In this document: piece after piece, positions 1 to 8,340 of the stretch | How positions within the stretch are numbered: the stretch's first letter is position 1 | Layout of the letters: the number at the start of each line of letters is the position of its first letter | Source: JBBRYK01 sp038237665 | Lineage (GTDB): Bacteria > Actinomycetota > Thermoleophilia > Gaiellales > Gaiellaceae | DNA: 53,407 bases | NCBI GenBank assembly: GCA_038237665.1 | Contig: JBBRYK010000011.1 | Span: forward strand, 1-53,407 | Reading direction: 5' to 3' | Translations under genes and position numbers: made by a program | The notes under the pieces: model-generated | Database searches by the model: none | What the model saw: only the letters and a program-made list of their open reading frames with translations | What the model was told of the DNA's origin: nothing

Positions 1-2
1 AG

Positions 3-167
3 GCCGACCGGCTGCTCGGCGAGGGAGCCGAGGTGCCGGAGGTGGCGAAGCAGCTGGCGGTTTCGGAGCAGACGCTGCATCGCTGGCGGTTGCAGTACGG
101 CGGCTTGAAAGCCGACGATGCGAAGCGGCTGAAGGAGCTGGAGAACGTGCGGCTGAAGCGGATGGTG
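3..167 (+). pseudogene. IS3-family OrfA fragment
   Basis: The frame is open from the left edge of the window and reads like the helix-turn-helix part of an IS3-type OrfA: the segment VAKQLAVSEQTLHRWR is the recognition helix and KELENVRLKRMV matches the start of the usual leucine zipper. Similarity ends abruptly near base 167. The rest of the open frame, to base 323, does not resemble a transposase, and no OrfB follows. It is therefore a broken remnant and probably not functional. Its 5' end lies outside the window, so the length of the missing N-terminus is unknown. Confidence 0.7.
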
Positions 168-360
168 ACTGGATCAGCTGCTCGAGCTCGACGCCTGGAG
201 CTAGCCGGGTCGAACCGGCGACCTTTTGGGTGGGATCTGGGCGGTCGCCGCCATACGAGCCCCTCGTTTACGGACGGCTGGGCGGGCCGGTTGCTTGCTC
301 GACTCCGGTCAAACAAGAGTTAAGATGATGAGGTAACTCCCTGCAAAACAGGCATTTCAA

Positions 361-1922
361 GTAAGCGTTCAGGCCCGCGGTGCGGTCAGGCGAGCGCGGG
401 GATGGGGTCGCCGCGGATCCTGGCGGTGAGGACGTCGCTGAGGTAGGCGAAGAGCGAGCGTTGTTGCAGGCGGCAGGTGACCGACGCTGAGAGCAGCCGC
501 TCGATCGTGCGTTCGCCTTGCTCTGATTGGCTGCCGAGGGAGAGCTTGCGGTAGATGACGGCGCCGCGGAGGCCGCGTTCGGCGTGGTTGTTGGTTGGCT
601 CGACGCCGTCGGTGTCGGTGAAGGTCCAGAGTGCGGGCCAGCGCTTGAGGAGGTTGGTGGCGAACTGGCGGTGGTACTTCGTCCTCGGGCTCTTGCGGGC
701 GGCGTGCTCGAGCAGCGCGCGGAGCTTGTCGTGCAGGGGCGCGGTCCGCGCTTGCAGTCGGGCCCGGTCGCCGTCGGCCTGGTAGCTCTCCCAGGCGGCG
801 AAGAGGTCGCGCGCGATCTGGAGGCCGTCTGAGCCGAACCGTTTCTGCTCGGCCATCCCTTCGCTGTGGGCGGTGAAGTCCCTGAGCAGGTGCGCCCAGC
901 AAAGCTGTCGGCGGGTCGGGTCGAGGTAGTCGTAGCCGCGCCAGCGGTCGGAGCAGACGATCCCGGCGTAGCGCTCCCCGAGCAGCGTCCTGGCCTCGAA
1001 GCCGTGACGGCCGGCCGCGATCCGGAAGACGGCGGTGCGGGCGCTCAGGGCGCCCCAGAGGGTGCGCTTGCCGCCGGCGGTCTTCCAGCCGGTCTCGTCG
1101 ATGTTGACCACCGGCGCCGACTTGAGCTCCTGCTCCAGCCGGGTGTGAGCCGCGGCCAGCACCGCTCCGGTGCGCTGCACGATCGCGTCGACCGAGCCGG
1201 TGGAGAGCTCGACGCCGAACAGCTCGCGGGCGAGCTCGGTCGTGTCGCGGCGAGAGACACGGTTTCTGACCGCGAGCGTCACGACCGCCGCCTGCAGCCG
1301 CGGCCCGAACGACGATCGCGGCACCTCGCCGGGGAGCTCGGCCCGCGTCTCGCGGGCGCAAGCGGGGCAGCGCAGCCGGTGCAGGCGGTGCTCGCTCACG
1401 CTGACCGCGATCGGAGGCAGCTCCGCGACCTGGTGCCGCCACGGCTCCGCCGCGTCGACCAGCTCCCGCTCAGCGAAGACGTGCGCACACGAGCGGCACC
1501 GCTCGGGCCAGTGCTCGACGACCTCGTCCACCTGCTCGGGCGCAAGCAGCCGCCGGTGCCTGCCCTCGTGCCCGGGCTGGCCGCCCCGCTTGCGGCCCGA
1601 GCCTCGCCGGCGTAATCGCGCCGGTGCCGAGGGCGGATCCTGCGAGGGCGGCAGCGACGAGTTGCGCGAGCTGCGATTGAGCCGCTGCTCGAGCTCGGCC
1701 AGCCGAGCCTCCAGCCGCCGGTTCGCCTCGACCAGCTCGCCGATCCGCAGCAGCAGCGCGACCGCCGTCTCCCGGTCGCCGTCCAGGATCGCCTCCGCCT
1801 CGGCCCGCTCCATACCGGCCCCATTCGCCGAGCCGAGCCAGGTCCCTTCCTACTTCAAAACAATAAAACCCTGTATCTTCGGCGCTCGATCAACGATCCC
1901 TCCCAGGGAGCTGAACGCTTAC
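361..1922 (-). mobile_element. IS66-family insertion sequence, single-ORF type
   Basis: The two ends are perfect 12-bp inverted repeats, GTAAGCGTTCAG at 361-372 and its complement at 1911-1922. The GTAAGCG tip is characteristic of the IS66 family. The 1562-bp element holds only a tnpC-type transposase and lacks the small tnpA and tnpB genes of classical IS66, like the ISBst12-type subgroup as I know it. The 8 bases outside each end (catttcaa on the left, cttgtgcg on the right) do not match, so no target duplication is visible. That suggests an old insertion or a rearrangement at one end. Confidence 0.85.
386..1813 (-). CDS. tnpC: IS66-family transposase (TnpC/DDE type)
   Basis: This 475-aa protein catalyses transposition of the surrounding element. 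A coiled coil spans about residues 20-46, followed by the LNRSSRNSSLPPSQDPPSAP region typical of IS66 and two CxxC pairs (C106/C109 and C149/C152) that probably bind zinc. The DDE core is visible: Asp239 in NIDETGW, Asp289 in CSDRWRGY, and the Glu of NNHAERGLR near the C-terminus. The length is normal for the family and no frame disruption is seen, so it may be active. The start ATG is at 1811-1813. The stop lies 25 bases inside the left end of the element. Confidence 0.93.
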   Translation of the reverse strand: MERAEAEAILDGDRETAVALLLRIGELVEANRRLEARLAELEQRLNRSSRNSSLPPSQDPPSAPARLRRRGSGRKRGGQPGHEGRHRRLLAPEQVDEVVEHWPERCRSCAHVFAERELVDAAEPWRHQVAELPPIAVSVSEHRLHRLRCPACARETRAELPGEVPRSSFGPRLQAAVVTLAVRNRVSRRDTTELARELFGVELSTGSVDAIVQRTGAVLAAAHTRLEQELKSAPVVNIDETGWKTAGGKRTLWGALSARTAVFRIAAGRHGFEARTLLGERYAGIVCSDRWRGYDYLDPTRRQLCWAHLLRDFTAHSEGMAEQKRFGSDGLQIARDLFAAWESYQADGDRARLQARTAPLHDKLRALLEHAARKSPRTKYHRQFATNLLKRWPALWTFTDTDGVEPTNNHAERGLRGAVIYRKLSLGSQSEQGERTIERLLSASVTCRLQQRSLFAYLSDVLTARIRGDPIPALA

Positions 1923-1973
1923 CTTGTGCGCAGCCATGCTCGGCCCGTGATCTGTGCGAGCTATGACTCGCGC

Positions 1974-2002
1974 TTGACGCGCTCGGGCCTGCGGCGGAGA
2001 AT
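1974..2002 (+). promoter_or_regulatory. Candidate sigma-70-type promoter for the borosin-like operon
   Basis: TTGACG at 1974-1979 is followed after exactly 17 bases by GAGAAT at 1997-2002, which matches the -10 consensus at four of six positions. Transcription would start near 2009, about 20 bases before the ATG at 2030 and just ahead of a strong ribosome binding site, GGGGAGGT at 2017-2024. The promoter lies outside the IS66 element, whose right end is at 1922. The call rests on sequence resemblance only. Confidence 0.4.
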
Positions 2003-2029
2003 CTCTCGTCACCCTCGGGGAGGTCGGAC

Positions 2030-2308
2030 ATGACGTACGAGACGGACATACCGGACGAGACGGAAATGCCGGACGAGAGCACGACTCTGACGGAATTTCT
2101 GATCAAAAACACGGGCAGAGCTTACGACGATCTGCTGGAGAAGCTGAACGGAGACGCCGGAGCCGGCCTAGCGGAAGACGCGAAAGAGGCTCTGCGCAGC
2201 AACGATCTTCTTCGGATCACCCATGTGCTCGAGCGCGAGGCCTGCAAGCCAGGGACGGATCAGCCGCCGCCCTCGATGAACGTCATCATCCGGTTTCCTC
2301 CCCGCTAG
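2030..2308 (+). CDS. Putative split-borosin precursor peptide
   Basis: This 92-aa protein has no catalytic motif. Residues 1-18 are acidic. Residues 19-70 look like the helical borosin-binding domain of split borosin precursors, with the pattern AGLAEDAKEALRSNDLLRI, close to the AGLSEEEKEAL-SGD-RI pattern I recall from such precursors. The C-terminal tail (71-92) is Pro-rich and contains the hydrophobic stretch MNVIIRF, the likely alpha-N-methylated core. Start choice is firm: GGGGAGGT lies 5 bases before the ATG. The methyltransferase gene begins 20 bases after its stop, so the two form an operon. No protease or transporter gene for maturation and export is adjacent; the nearest ABC exporter is at 6440-8242. 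The role is inferred from partner and pattern, since the protein itself is too short and variable for a secure family call. Confidence 0.7.
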   Translation: MTYETDIPDETEMPDESTTLTEFLIKNTGRAYDDLLEKLNGDAGAGLAEDAKEALRSNDLLRITHVLEREACKPGTDQPPPSMNVIIRFPPR

Positions 2309-2328
2309 GGACGCTAGGCCGAGGAGCC

Positions 2329-3099
2329 GTGCGGCAAGGCTCCCTCACGGTTGTCGGCACGGGAATCCAGCTCGCCGTCCAGCTCACCCCCGAGGCGCGA
2401 GCGTGCCTCCAGCGTGCTGAGGTGGTCTTTCATCTGTCGGCCGAGCCCGTCACGAGAGAGTGGCTGCGACAGATCCTGCCCGCCTCGCGCTCGCTCGACA
2501 GCCTCTATGTCAGCGGCGGCGACCGGATGGACACCTACGACGCGATCGTGGAGGAGGTGCTCGGCGCCGTTCGCAATGGACGGAACGTCTGCCTTGCCTT
2601 CTACGGGCATCCGGGCGTGTTCGTGCACCCGTCGCACGAGGCGATCCGCCGCGCGCGCGAGGAAGGATTCGAGGCGAGGATGCTCCCGGCGATCTCCGCA
2701 GAGGACTGTCTTTTCGCCGACCTCGGCGTCGACCCCGGTGTGATGGGATGCCAGTCCTACGAGGCGACCGACTTCCTCGTCAACCGGCGGCGTTTCGACA
2801 CGTCCGCAGCCCTCGTCCTCTGGCAGGTAACCGTGATCGGCGAGATGCACCACGTCCTGGAGCCGAACCTGAGGGCGTTCGGCGTCCTGGTCGACTACCT
2901 CTTGCAGTTCTACCCCGCCGGCCACGAGGTCACGATCTACCAGGCCTCCCCATACGCGGTGTGCGATTCGATCGTCAATCGCGTTGCGCTCTCGCTGGCC
3001 CCGGCCTGCGAGCTGCCTCCGCTCGCGACACTGTTCGTACCGCCGGCGAAGCGCCCCACGCCCGACCCTGAGATGTGCAAACTCCTCGGGCTCACCTAG
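2329..3099 (+). CDS. Borosin-type peptide alpha-N-methyltransferase (tetrapyrrole methylase fold)
   Basis: The 256-aa protein would use S-adenosylmethionine to methylate backbone amides of the core of the neighbouring precursor. It has the TP-methylase hallmarks VVGTGI (residues 8-13) and FYGHPGVFVHPSHEA (91-105), and a stretch, ARMLPAISAEDCLFADLGVD, nearly identical to the one I recall in fungal OphMA, as is the C-terminal FVPPAKR. Residues equivalent to the OphMA active-site set are kept: Tyr60, Arg66, Tyr70 and Tyr92. Unlike OphMA, it ends without a clasp or core extension; the substrate is the separate upstream protein. The GTG at 2329 is the only start that keeps the N-terminal GSLTVVGTGI strand. 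GAGGAG lies only 2 bases before it, so translational coupling is likely. Ordinary cobalamin or sirohaem methylases lack the AEDCLFADL block. Confidence 0.88.
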   Translation: MRQGSLTVVGTGIQLAVQLTPEARACLQRAEVVFHLSAEPVTREWLRQILPASRSLDSLYVSGGDRMDTYDAIVEEVLGAVRNGRNVCLAFYGHPGVFVHPSHEAIRRAREEGFEARMLPAISAEDCLFADLGVDPGVMGCQSYEATDFLVNRRRFDTSAALVLWQVTVIGEMHHVLEPNLRAFGVLVDYLLQFYPAGHEVTIYQASPYAVCDSIVNRVALSLAPACELPPLATLFVPPAKRPTPDPEMCKLLGLT

Positions 3100-3126
3100 G
3101 GTGCCGACCACAGCAAACGCTGACCG

Positions 3127-6100
3127 TCAACTGCCGACGACCGTCTCCTGGAGAAGCGTGTTCGCCTGCTTCGCAGCGACGACGTTCCCCTTGCGCTCAT
3201 AGAGGCGCACCGCGTCGAGCAACGCCGACCGCGCTTCCTCCCCGCGACCGCGCGCGCCGAGCACGTGCCCGAGGCTGACGAGCGCGTCGGCCTCGAGGTT
3301 CAGGTAGTCCGTCTCGGCGGCGACGGAGACGGCCTCGCGCGCGAGTCGTTCCGCGTCGACCACCGCCCCGAGCTGGGCCCAGATTTTCGCGCGCGCTGCC
3401 CGCCACCAGACCGCCGAGAGGACATCGTCCGCAGGGGACATGTCCTCGCTGATCGCCGTGTACCGCTCGGCCTCGTCGTCTCGGCCCTGGAGGTGGAGGA
3501 CTTCTGCCAGCAACGCCGCATGGCTCGAAAGGTTCCCTTTCTCTCCCATCTCCTCGAGCGTGGCGTAGCCGATACGGAGCTGCTGCTCGGCCGCCGCAAG
3601 GTCGCCGGCCAGCAACTCGACGGCGCCTGCGTACATCCGCACGCTCGCCAGTTGGACCGTCCGACCGAGTTCTTCGAAGATGGCGTGGCTCCGGCCGTAG
3701 AGCGTCCGCGCTCCCTCGAACTGCCCGCGCATCGCCTCGAGGTAGGAGAGAAAGGCAGTGATCGCAGCGGTGAGGACGAGATCGCCCCGGCTCTGCTCGG
3801 CGAGCTGCTCGCATCGGGTTACCGCCTCGTCGACCGGCGTGGGTCCGACGAGCGCTGCGCGGGCCATGGCGTTCAGCGTGGAGGATGTCTGCGCGCGATC
3901 GCCCGCACGCTGCGCATGGAAGAGGGCGCGCTCCAGGACACGCTCCATCTCGGCGATCTCGCCCCGGACGTAGCGGACGTTGGCCTGGACACCCCAGGCC
4001 CGAGAGGCGCCCAGGTCGTCTCCGAACTCATCGAAGACCATCACCGACTCGCGCGCCACCTCGATCGCGTCGTTCAGGCTCGCCTTCCCCAGGTGGACGC
4101 CGAGCCAGACGCGGTCGATTCTGATCCGCCATTCCAGCCGCCGGTCGCTGTGCGCTTCGGCCGCGGCGAGGGCCTCGTCGAGCAGAGCATCCGCACGCGC
4201 AAGGTCTCCGCTGTCCATCGCAGCGCGGGCGAGATCCATGAGCAGCTCGGCCCGCAGTGGGTCCAGTGGCTCGCGGAGCTCGATCGCGCGTCGGAGAAGA
4301 CTCGACGCAGCGTGACTGTCTCCGCGAGCGAGGGCCCGGCGTCCCGCATCGCCGAGGCGCTCACTCGCACGGCGAGCGACGTCACCAGCTCGCCCGTCGA
4401 TCGCCCCCAGCTCGCGGCGATAAAGGAACGCCTGCTCGAGGTGGTAGCCGACGATCTCCAAGAGCTCTTCGGTGCGTCCGGCGGCCTGGCGCTCGAGCCA
4501 GCCGGCCAGCCGCTCGTGCAGGTCGGCCCGCCTCTCCTTCGGAACCGCTCTGTACGCCGCATCGCGGATGAGGATGTGCCCGAACCGGAACGCGTCCTCG
4601 GCGGCGAAGGTCGAGCGCTCACGGCGGACCAGATCCTTGCGGACGAGAGACTGCAGCCGGCTGCCGACGTCGCCGGCGACGCTGCCGATGCACAGCTCGG
4701 CGACCGCTCCCCACCAGAACACTTGGCCGACGACGGATGCGCGCTGAATCACCGTCCGCTCATCCGGCGGGAGCCGGTCAAGTCGCGCCGTGAGGAGCGC
4801 ATTGATGCTCGGCGGGATGGCAAGGTCGTCTAGGTCGCCGCGCGAGAACCCGGGCTGAGCGCGGGTCCCAATCACGTCCTCGTCCATGAGCATGCGCACG
4901 AGCTCCTGGACGAACAGCGGGTTTCCCTCCGCCACCTCGGAGATCCGGCCGAGCGCCTCGTCCTGTAGAGGCACGTCTCCCACGAGGTTGCGGATCAGTC
5001 GCTCGCTATCGCTGTCGGAGAGGGGCTCGAGGACGGTCACCACTCGGTTCCTGCTCGGGATGTTCCACGAGGGACGAACGTCGAGCAGCTCGGGCCGGGC
5101 GAGGCAGCAGAGGAGGATGGGAAAACCGGTGCTCCACCCGATCAGATACTCGACGAGATCGAAGAACGTCTCCTCTGCCCATTGGAGGTCGTCGAAGATC
5201 ACGACGAGTGGTCGCTCGGCCGCCAGCGCTTCGAACAGCTTGCGGACGGCCCAGAACGTTTCCTCCGTCCGCGGCACTGCCTCGCCGCGGCCGATCGCGG
5301 CAGCGATGCGGTCGGAGATGAGCGGGGCGTCTTCCTCGGTGGCCGGGAGCAGGCTCGTGATTTTCGCCCGGGCCTGCTCGGGAGAGTCCCGCTCGGTGAG
5401 CCCGGCCGTGAGCTTCACGATTTCGACGAGCGGCCAGAAGGTGATGCCGTCGCCGTAGGGCAGGCAGCGGCCACGGACGACCGTTGCCTGCTCGCCGGCG
5501 GCCTTGATGAACTCGTGCGTGAGCCGCGACTTGCCGATCCCGGCAGGGCCGAGGACGGCCAAGAGGCGGCACGAGCGCTCCGACTGGGCGAGCTCCAACG
5601 TCCCCTGAAGCGCCGCCAGATCGAGTTCCCGCCCGACCAGCGGGGAGTCGAGGCGGACAGGCGTCGTCTCCGCGTCCTGCAGCACCGTGAGCAGCCGCCA
5701 GGCGACGATGCCACGCTTTCCTTTTGCCTGGACTTCGCCCACTTCCTCGGCGAGGACGGCCTCCTTGACCAGCTGATACGTGGCTTCACCGAGCCTGATC
5801 TCACCGCTGACTGCGGTCTGCTCGAGGCGCCTGGCAACGACGACGGCGTCGCCCGTCGCGAGCACCTGATCCGTATTCGGGTTGCCGGCTACGACCTCGC
5901 CGGTATTCACACCGGTTCGGATCGCGATTTCTAGATTCCAGGTGCGTTGAAGCTCGTGGTTGAGCTCGGCCAGCGCCCCCCGCATCTGCGCAGCGGCGCG
6001 GACCGCTCGCAACGCGTCGTCCTCGTGCAGGACCGGGATGCCGAAGAGGGCCATCACTGCGTCGCCGATGAACTTCTCGACCGTACCGCCGTGCTGTTCG

Positions 6101-6324
6101 ATCGCGCCTCGCATTGCCTCGAACCATTGCCCGATCACGCGGCGATGCGCCTCGGGATCGAGCAGTTCGCCGAGCCGCGTCGAGTTGACCACGTCGCAAA
6201 AGACGACCGTGACGGTCTTGCGCACCTCGACCGTCGCAGGTCCCGGCTCGACCGGCGCACCGCAGGCCGAGCAGAAGCGTGCTCGCTCGGCGTTCTCCTC
6301 GCCGCATCGCAGGCATGTGGGCAC
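3127..6324 (-). CDS. Zinc ribbon-nucleotidyl cyclase-AAA ATPase-TPR regulator
   Basis: This 1065-aa cytoplasmic protein is probably a signalling or regulatory ATPase. It starts with a zinc ribbon (C4/C7 and C18/C21), then a class III cyclase homology domain (about 33-215) with metal-binding Asp44 and Asp88 (KFIGDAVMALFG). An AAA/STAND ATPase module follows, with Walker A GPAGIGKSR at about 259-267 and a Walker B-like VVIFDDLQWAEE, then helical TPR-type repeats to the C-terminus. It carries no LuxR HTH at the end. The usual GDAVNVAARL motif reads GDAVVVARRL at 158-167, so the transition-state Asn is Val162 and cyclase activity is doubtful. It is convergent with the methyltransferase gene and separated from it by 27 bases; no functional link can be shown. 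Confidence 0.85.
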   Translation of the reverse strand: MPTCLRCGEENAERARFCSACGAPVEPGPATVEVRKTVTVVFCDVVNSTRLGELLDPEAHRRVIGQWFEAMRGAIEQHGGTVEKFIGDAVMALFGIPVLHEDDALRAVRAAAQMRGALAELNHELQRTWNLEIAIRTGVNTGEVVAGNPNTDQVLATGDAVVVARRLEQTAVSGEIRLGEATYQLVKEAVLAEEVGEVQAKGKRGIVAWRLLTVLQDAETTPVRLDSPLVGRELDLAALQGTLELAQSERSCRLLAVLGPAGIGKSRLTHEFIKAAGEQATVVRGRCLPYGDGITFWPLVEIVKLTAGLTERDSPEQARAKITSLLPATEEDAPLISDRIAAAIGRGEAVPRTEETFWAVRKLFEALAAERPLVVIFDDLQWAEETFFDLVEYLIGWSTGFPILLCCLARPELLDVRPSWNIPSRNRVVTVLEPLSDSDSERLIRNLVGDVPLQDEALGRISEVAEGNPLFVQELVRMLMDEDVIGTRAQPGFSRGDLDDLAIPPSINALLTARLDRLPPDERTVIQRASVVGQVFWWGAVAELCIGSVAGDVGSRLQSLVRKDLVRRERSTFAAEDAFRFGHILIRDAAYRAVPKERRADLHERLAGWLERQAAGRTEELLEIVGYHLEQAFLYRRELGAIDGRAGDVARRASERLGDAGRRALARGDSHAASSLLRRAIELREPLDPLRAELLMDLARAAMDSGDLARADALLDEALAAAEAHSDRRLEWRIRIDRVWLGVHLGKASLNDAIEVARESVMVFDEFGDDLGASRAWGVQANVRYVRGEIAEMERVLERALFHAQRAGDRAQTSSTLNAMARAALVGPTPVDEAVTRCEQLAEQSRGDLVLTAAITAFLSYLEAMRGQFEGARTLYGRSHAIFEELGRTVQLASVRMYAGAVELLAGDLAAAEQQLRIGYATLEEMGEKGNLSSHAALLAEVLHLQGRDDEAERYTAISEDMSPADDVLSAVWWRAARAKIWAQLGAVVDAERLAREAVSVAAETDYLNLEADALVSLGHVLGARGRGEEARSALLDAVRLYERKGNVVAAKQANTLLQETVVGS

Positions 6325-6439
6325 GGCTTGAGTCTAGGCGTGTCCCCCGTTTCGGCCTAACGGCCGAAGCCGCATGTCGGGGCCGGCCGGGGTCGGGTCG
6401 GGGACTCGAGTCCGGTGCGTACCCTGGGGCGTGGTGGGC

Positions 6440-8242
6440 ATGTTTTTTCACTCGTCTGAGCCGCCGCCGGAGCGTTCCGCGGACCCGTTGGTGCGCCGGT
6501 CGAATCTGCGTCGGATCGGGCGCCTGTTCGCGCCGTACAAGTTGCGTCTGGGCGGGGTTCTGCTGTTGATCGTCGTTTCGGCGGGGCTTGGCGTCGTGCC
6601 CGCCTTCTTGCTCAGGCGTGTGTTGGAGGCGATCGGGCGGAACGACACGACGTCGCTGTCGCTCAGCGCGGGCGGGATGATCGCGATCGCGATCGCGACC
6701 GGGGTGCTGGGCGTGATCCAGACTCTGCTTTCCAATCAGGTCGGCCAGCGTGTGATGCACGACCTGCGGGCTGCTGTGTTTCGGCATCTGCAGCGGCTCT
6801 CGCTGGCCTTCTTCACGCGCACGCGCACGGGGGAGGTGCAATCGAGGATCTCAAATGACATCGGCGGTGTGCAGAACGTGGTCACGAACACGGCGACCTC
6901 GATCGCGTCGAATGTGACGACGGTCGCGGCGACGATGGTCGGCATGCTCGTGCTGAACTGGAAGCTCGCGCTGTTCGCGTTCGCGTTGATCCCGTTCTTC
7001 GTGCTGCTCACGCGCCGCGTCGGCAACGAGCGCCGGCGGATCGCGAGGACGACGCAGGAGACGCTTGCCGACATCTCCAGCCTCGTGCAGGAATCGCTTT
7101 CGGTTTCCGGGATCCTGCTTGGCAAGACGATGGGGCGCGGGAACGAGCTCGCGGACCGCTTCGAGACCGACTCGCTTCGCCTGTCCGAGCTCGAGGTGCG
7201 CCAGCGGATGGCCGGCCGCTGGGTGATGGCGATGATCCAGACGAGCTTCGCGATCATGCCGGCGGCGGTCTACTGGTTCGGTGGGCTTGCCCTCGCGAGC
7301 GGATCGAGCGCGGTCTCGATTCCGGTGCTCGTGGCCTTCACGACGCTGCAGACGCGGCTCTTCTTCCCCGTCGGCTCGCTGCTCGGCGTCGGCCTCGACG
7401 TGCAGACGTCGCTCGCGCTCTTCGACCGAATCTTCGAATACCTCGATCAGCCGATCGTGATCGAGGAGAAGCCCGACGCGATCGCCGTCGGGCACGCCGG
7501 CGACGTCGTCTTCGACCACGTCTGGTTCGGCTACGAGGAGGAGTGGACGCTCGAGGACGTCTCCTTCACGGTCGCGGCCGGGACGACGACTGCGCTGGTC
7601 GGGGAGACCGGCTCGGGCAAGACGACGCTCGGCTATCTCGTGGCGCGACTCTACGACGTCGGACGCGGGAGGATCACGATCGACGGCGGCGACATCCGCG
7701 ATCTGAGCTTCCAGGCGCTGAGCGACCTCGTCGGCGTTGTCTCGCAGGAGACGTATCTCTTCCACGCCTCGGTGCGGGAGAACCTGCGCTTCGCGAAGCC
7801 GGACGCGACCGACGCGGAGATCGAGGCGGCCGCGAAGGCGGCTCGCATCGACCACCTGATCGCGACGCTGCCGGACGGCTATGAGACCGTCGTCGGCGAG
7901 CGCGGCTACCGCTTCTCCGGCGGCGAAAAGCAGCGAATCGCGATCGCCCGCACGATCCTGCGCAACCCCCCGATCCTCGTCTTGGACGAGGCGACAAGCT
8001 CTCTCGACACCGAGACCGAGCGGCTCGTCCAGGAAGCGCTCGACCAACTCTCCGAAGGACGACCGACGATCGCAATCGCGCACCGGCTCTCGACCGTGCG
8101 CGACGCCGACCAGATCATCGTGCTCGACCACGGCCGCCTCGTCGAGACCGGCCGCCACGAGGACCTGATTCTCGCCGGCGGCCGCTACACAGCCCTTGCC
8201 GCGGGCGACGCCAAGCTCGGCAGCCCTGCCCTCACCTCCTGA
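6440..8242 (+). CDS. ABC transporter, fused membrane and ATPase domains (exporter type)
   Basis: A half-transporter of about 600 aa that would dimerise and export an unknown substrate. The N-terminal half has about six hydrophobic segments, starting at LRLGGVLLLIVVSAGL. The C-terminal half is a complete ATPase with Walker A GETGSGKTT, signature FSGGEKQRIAIARTI, Walker B ILVLDEATSSLD and H-loop IAHRLSTV. It resembles MsbA/LmrA-type multidrug or lipid exporters. The start is uncertain: ATG at 6440 gives MFFHSSEPP, GTG codons at 6431 and 6434 are in frame, and the frame is open back to 6374. No substrate can be named. It could in principle export the nearby peptide product, but an opposite-strand gene lies between. 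Confidence 0.9.
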   Translation: MFFHSSEPPPERSADPLVRRSNLRRIGRLFAPYKLRLGGVLLLIVVSAGLGVVPAFLLRRVLEAIGRNDTTSLSLSAGGMIAIAIATGVLGVIQTLLSNQVGQRVMHDLRAAVFRHLQRLSLAFFTRTRTGEVQSRISNDIGGVQNVVTNTATSIASNVTTVAATMVGMLVLNWKLALFAFALIPFFVLLTRRVGNERRRIARTTQETLADISSLVQESLSVSGILLGKTMGRGNELADRFETDSLRLSELEVRQRMAGRWVMAMIQTSFAIMPAAVYWFGGLALASGSSAVSIPVLVAFTTLQTRLFFPVGSLLGVGLDVQTSLALFDRIFEYLDQPIVIEEKPDAIAVGHAGDVVFDHVWFGYEEEWTLEDVSFTVAAGTTTALVGETGSGKTTLGYLVARLYDVGRGRITIDGGDIRDLSFQALSDLVGVVSQETYLFHASVRENLRFAKPDATDAEIEAAAKAARIDHLIATLPDGYETVVGERGYRFSGGEKQRIAIARTILRNPPILVLDEATSSLDTETERLVQEALDQLSEGRPTIAIAHRLSTVRDADQIIVLDHGRLVETGRHEDLILAGGRYTALAAGDAKLGSPALTS

Positions 8243-8340
8243 CCGGACCGGCGTATGAGGCTCCCCAACACCGCGCACACCTCCCGGCCCCGGCGGATCC
8301 ACGAGTTCACCCGCGACTTCCGAGTGGAACGCCCAGCGAC

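Noticed and set aside
200..232. Sequence resembling the T-arm of a tRNA on the minus strand (near-match to GCCGGTTCGA-CCGGC)
   Set aside because: The stem-loop is one base short of a proper T-arm and no D-arm, anticodon arm or CCA-stem can be found around it; at most a decayed tRNA end.
369..1442. Long Arg-rich open frame on the minus strand
   Set aside because: It is a shifted-frame shadow of the IS66 transposase, with no family pattern.
353..1930. 8-bp target duplication for the IS66 element
   Set aside because: The flanking octamers (catttcaa and cttgtgcg) do not match.
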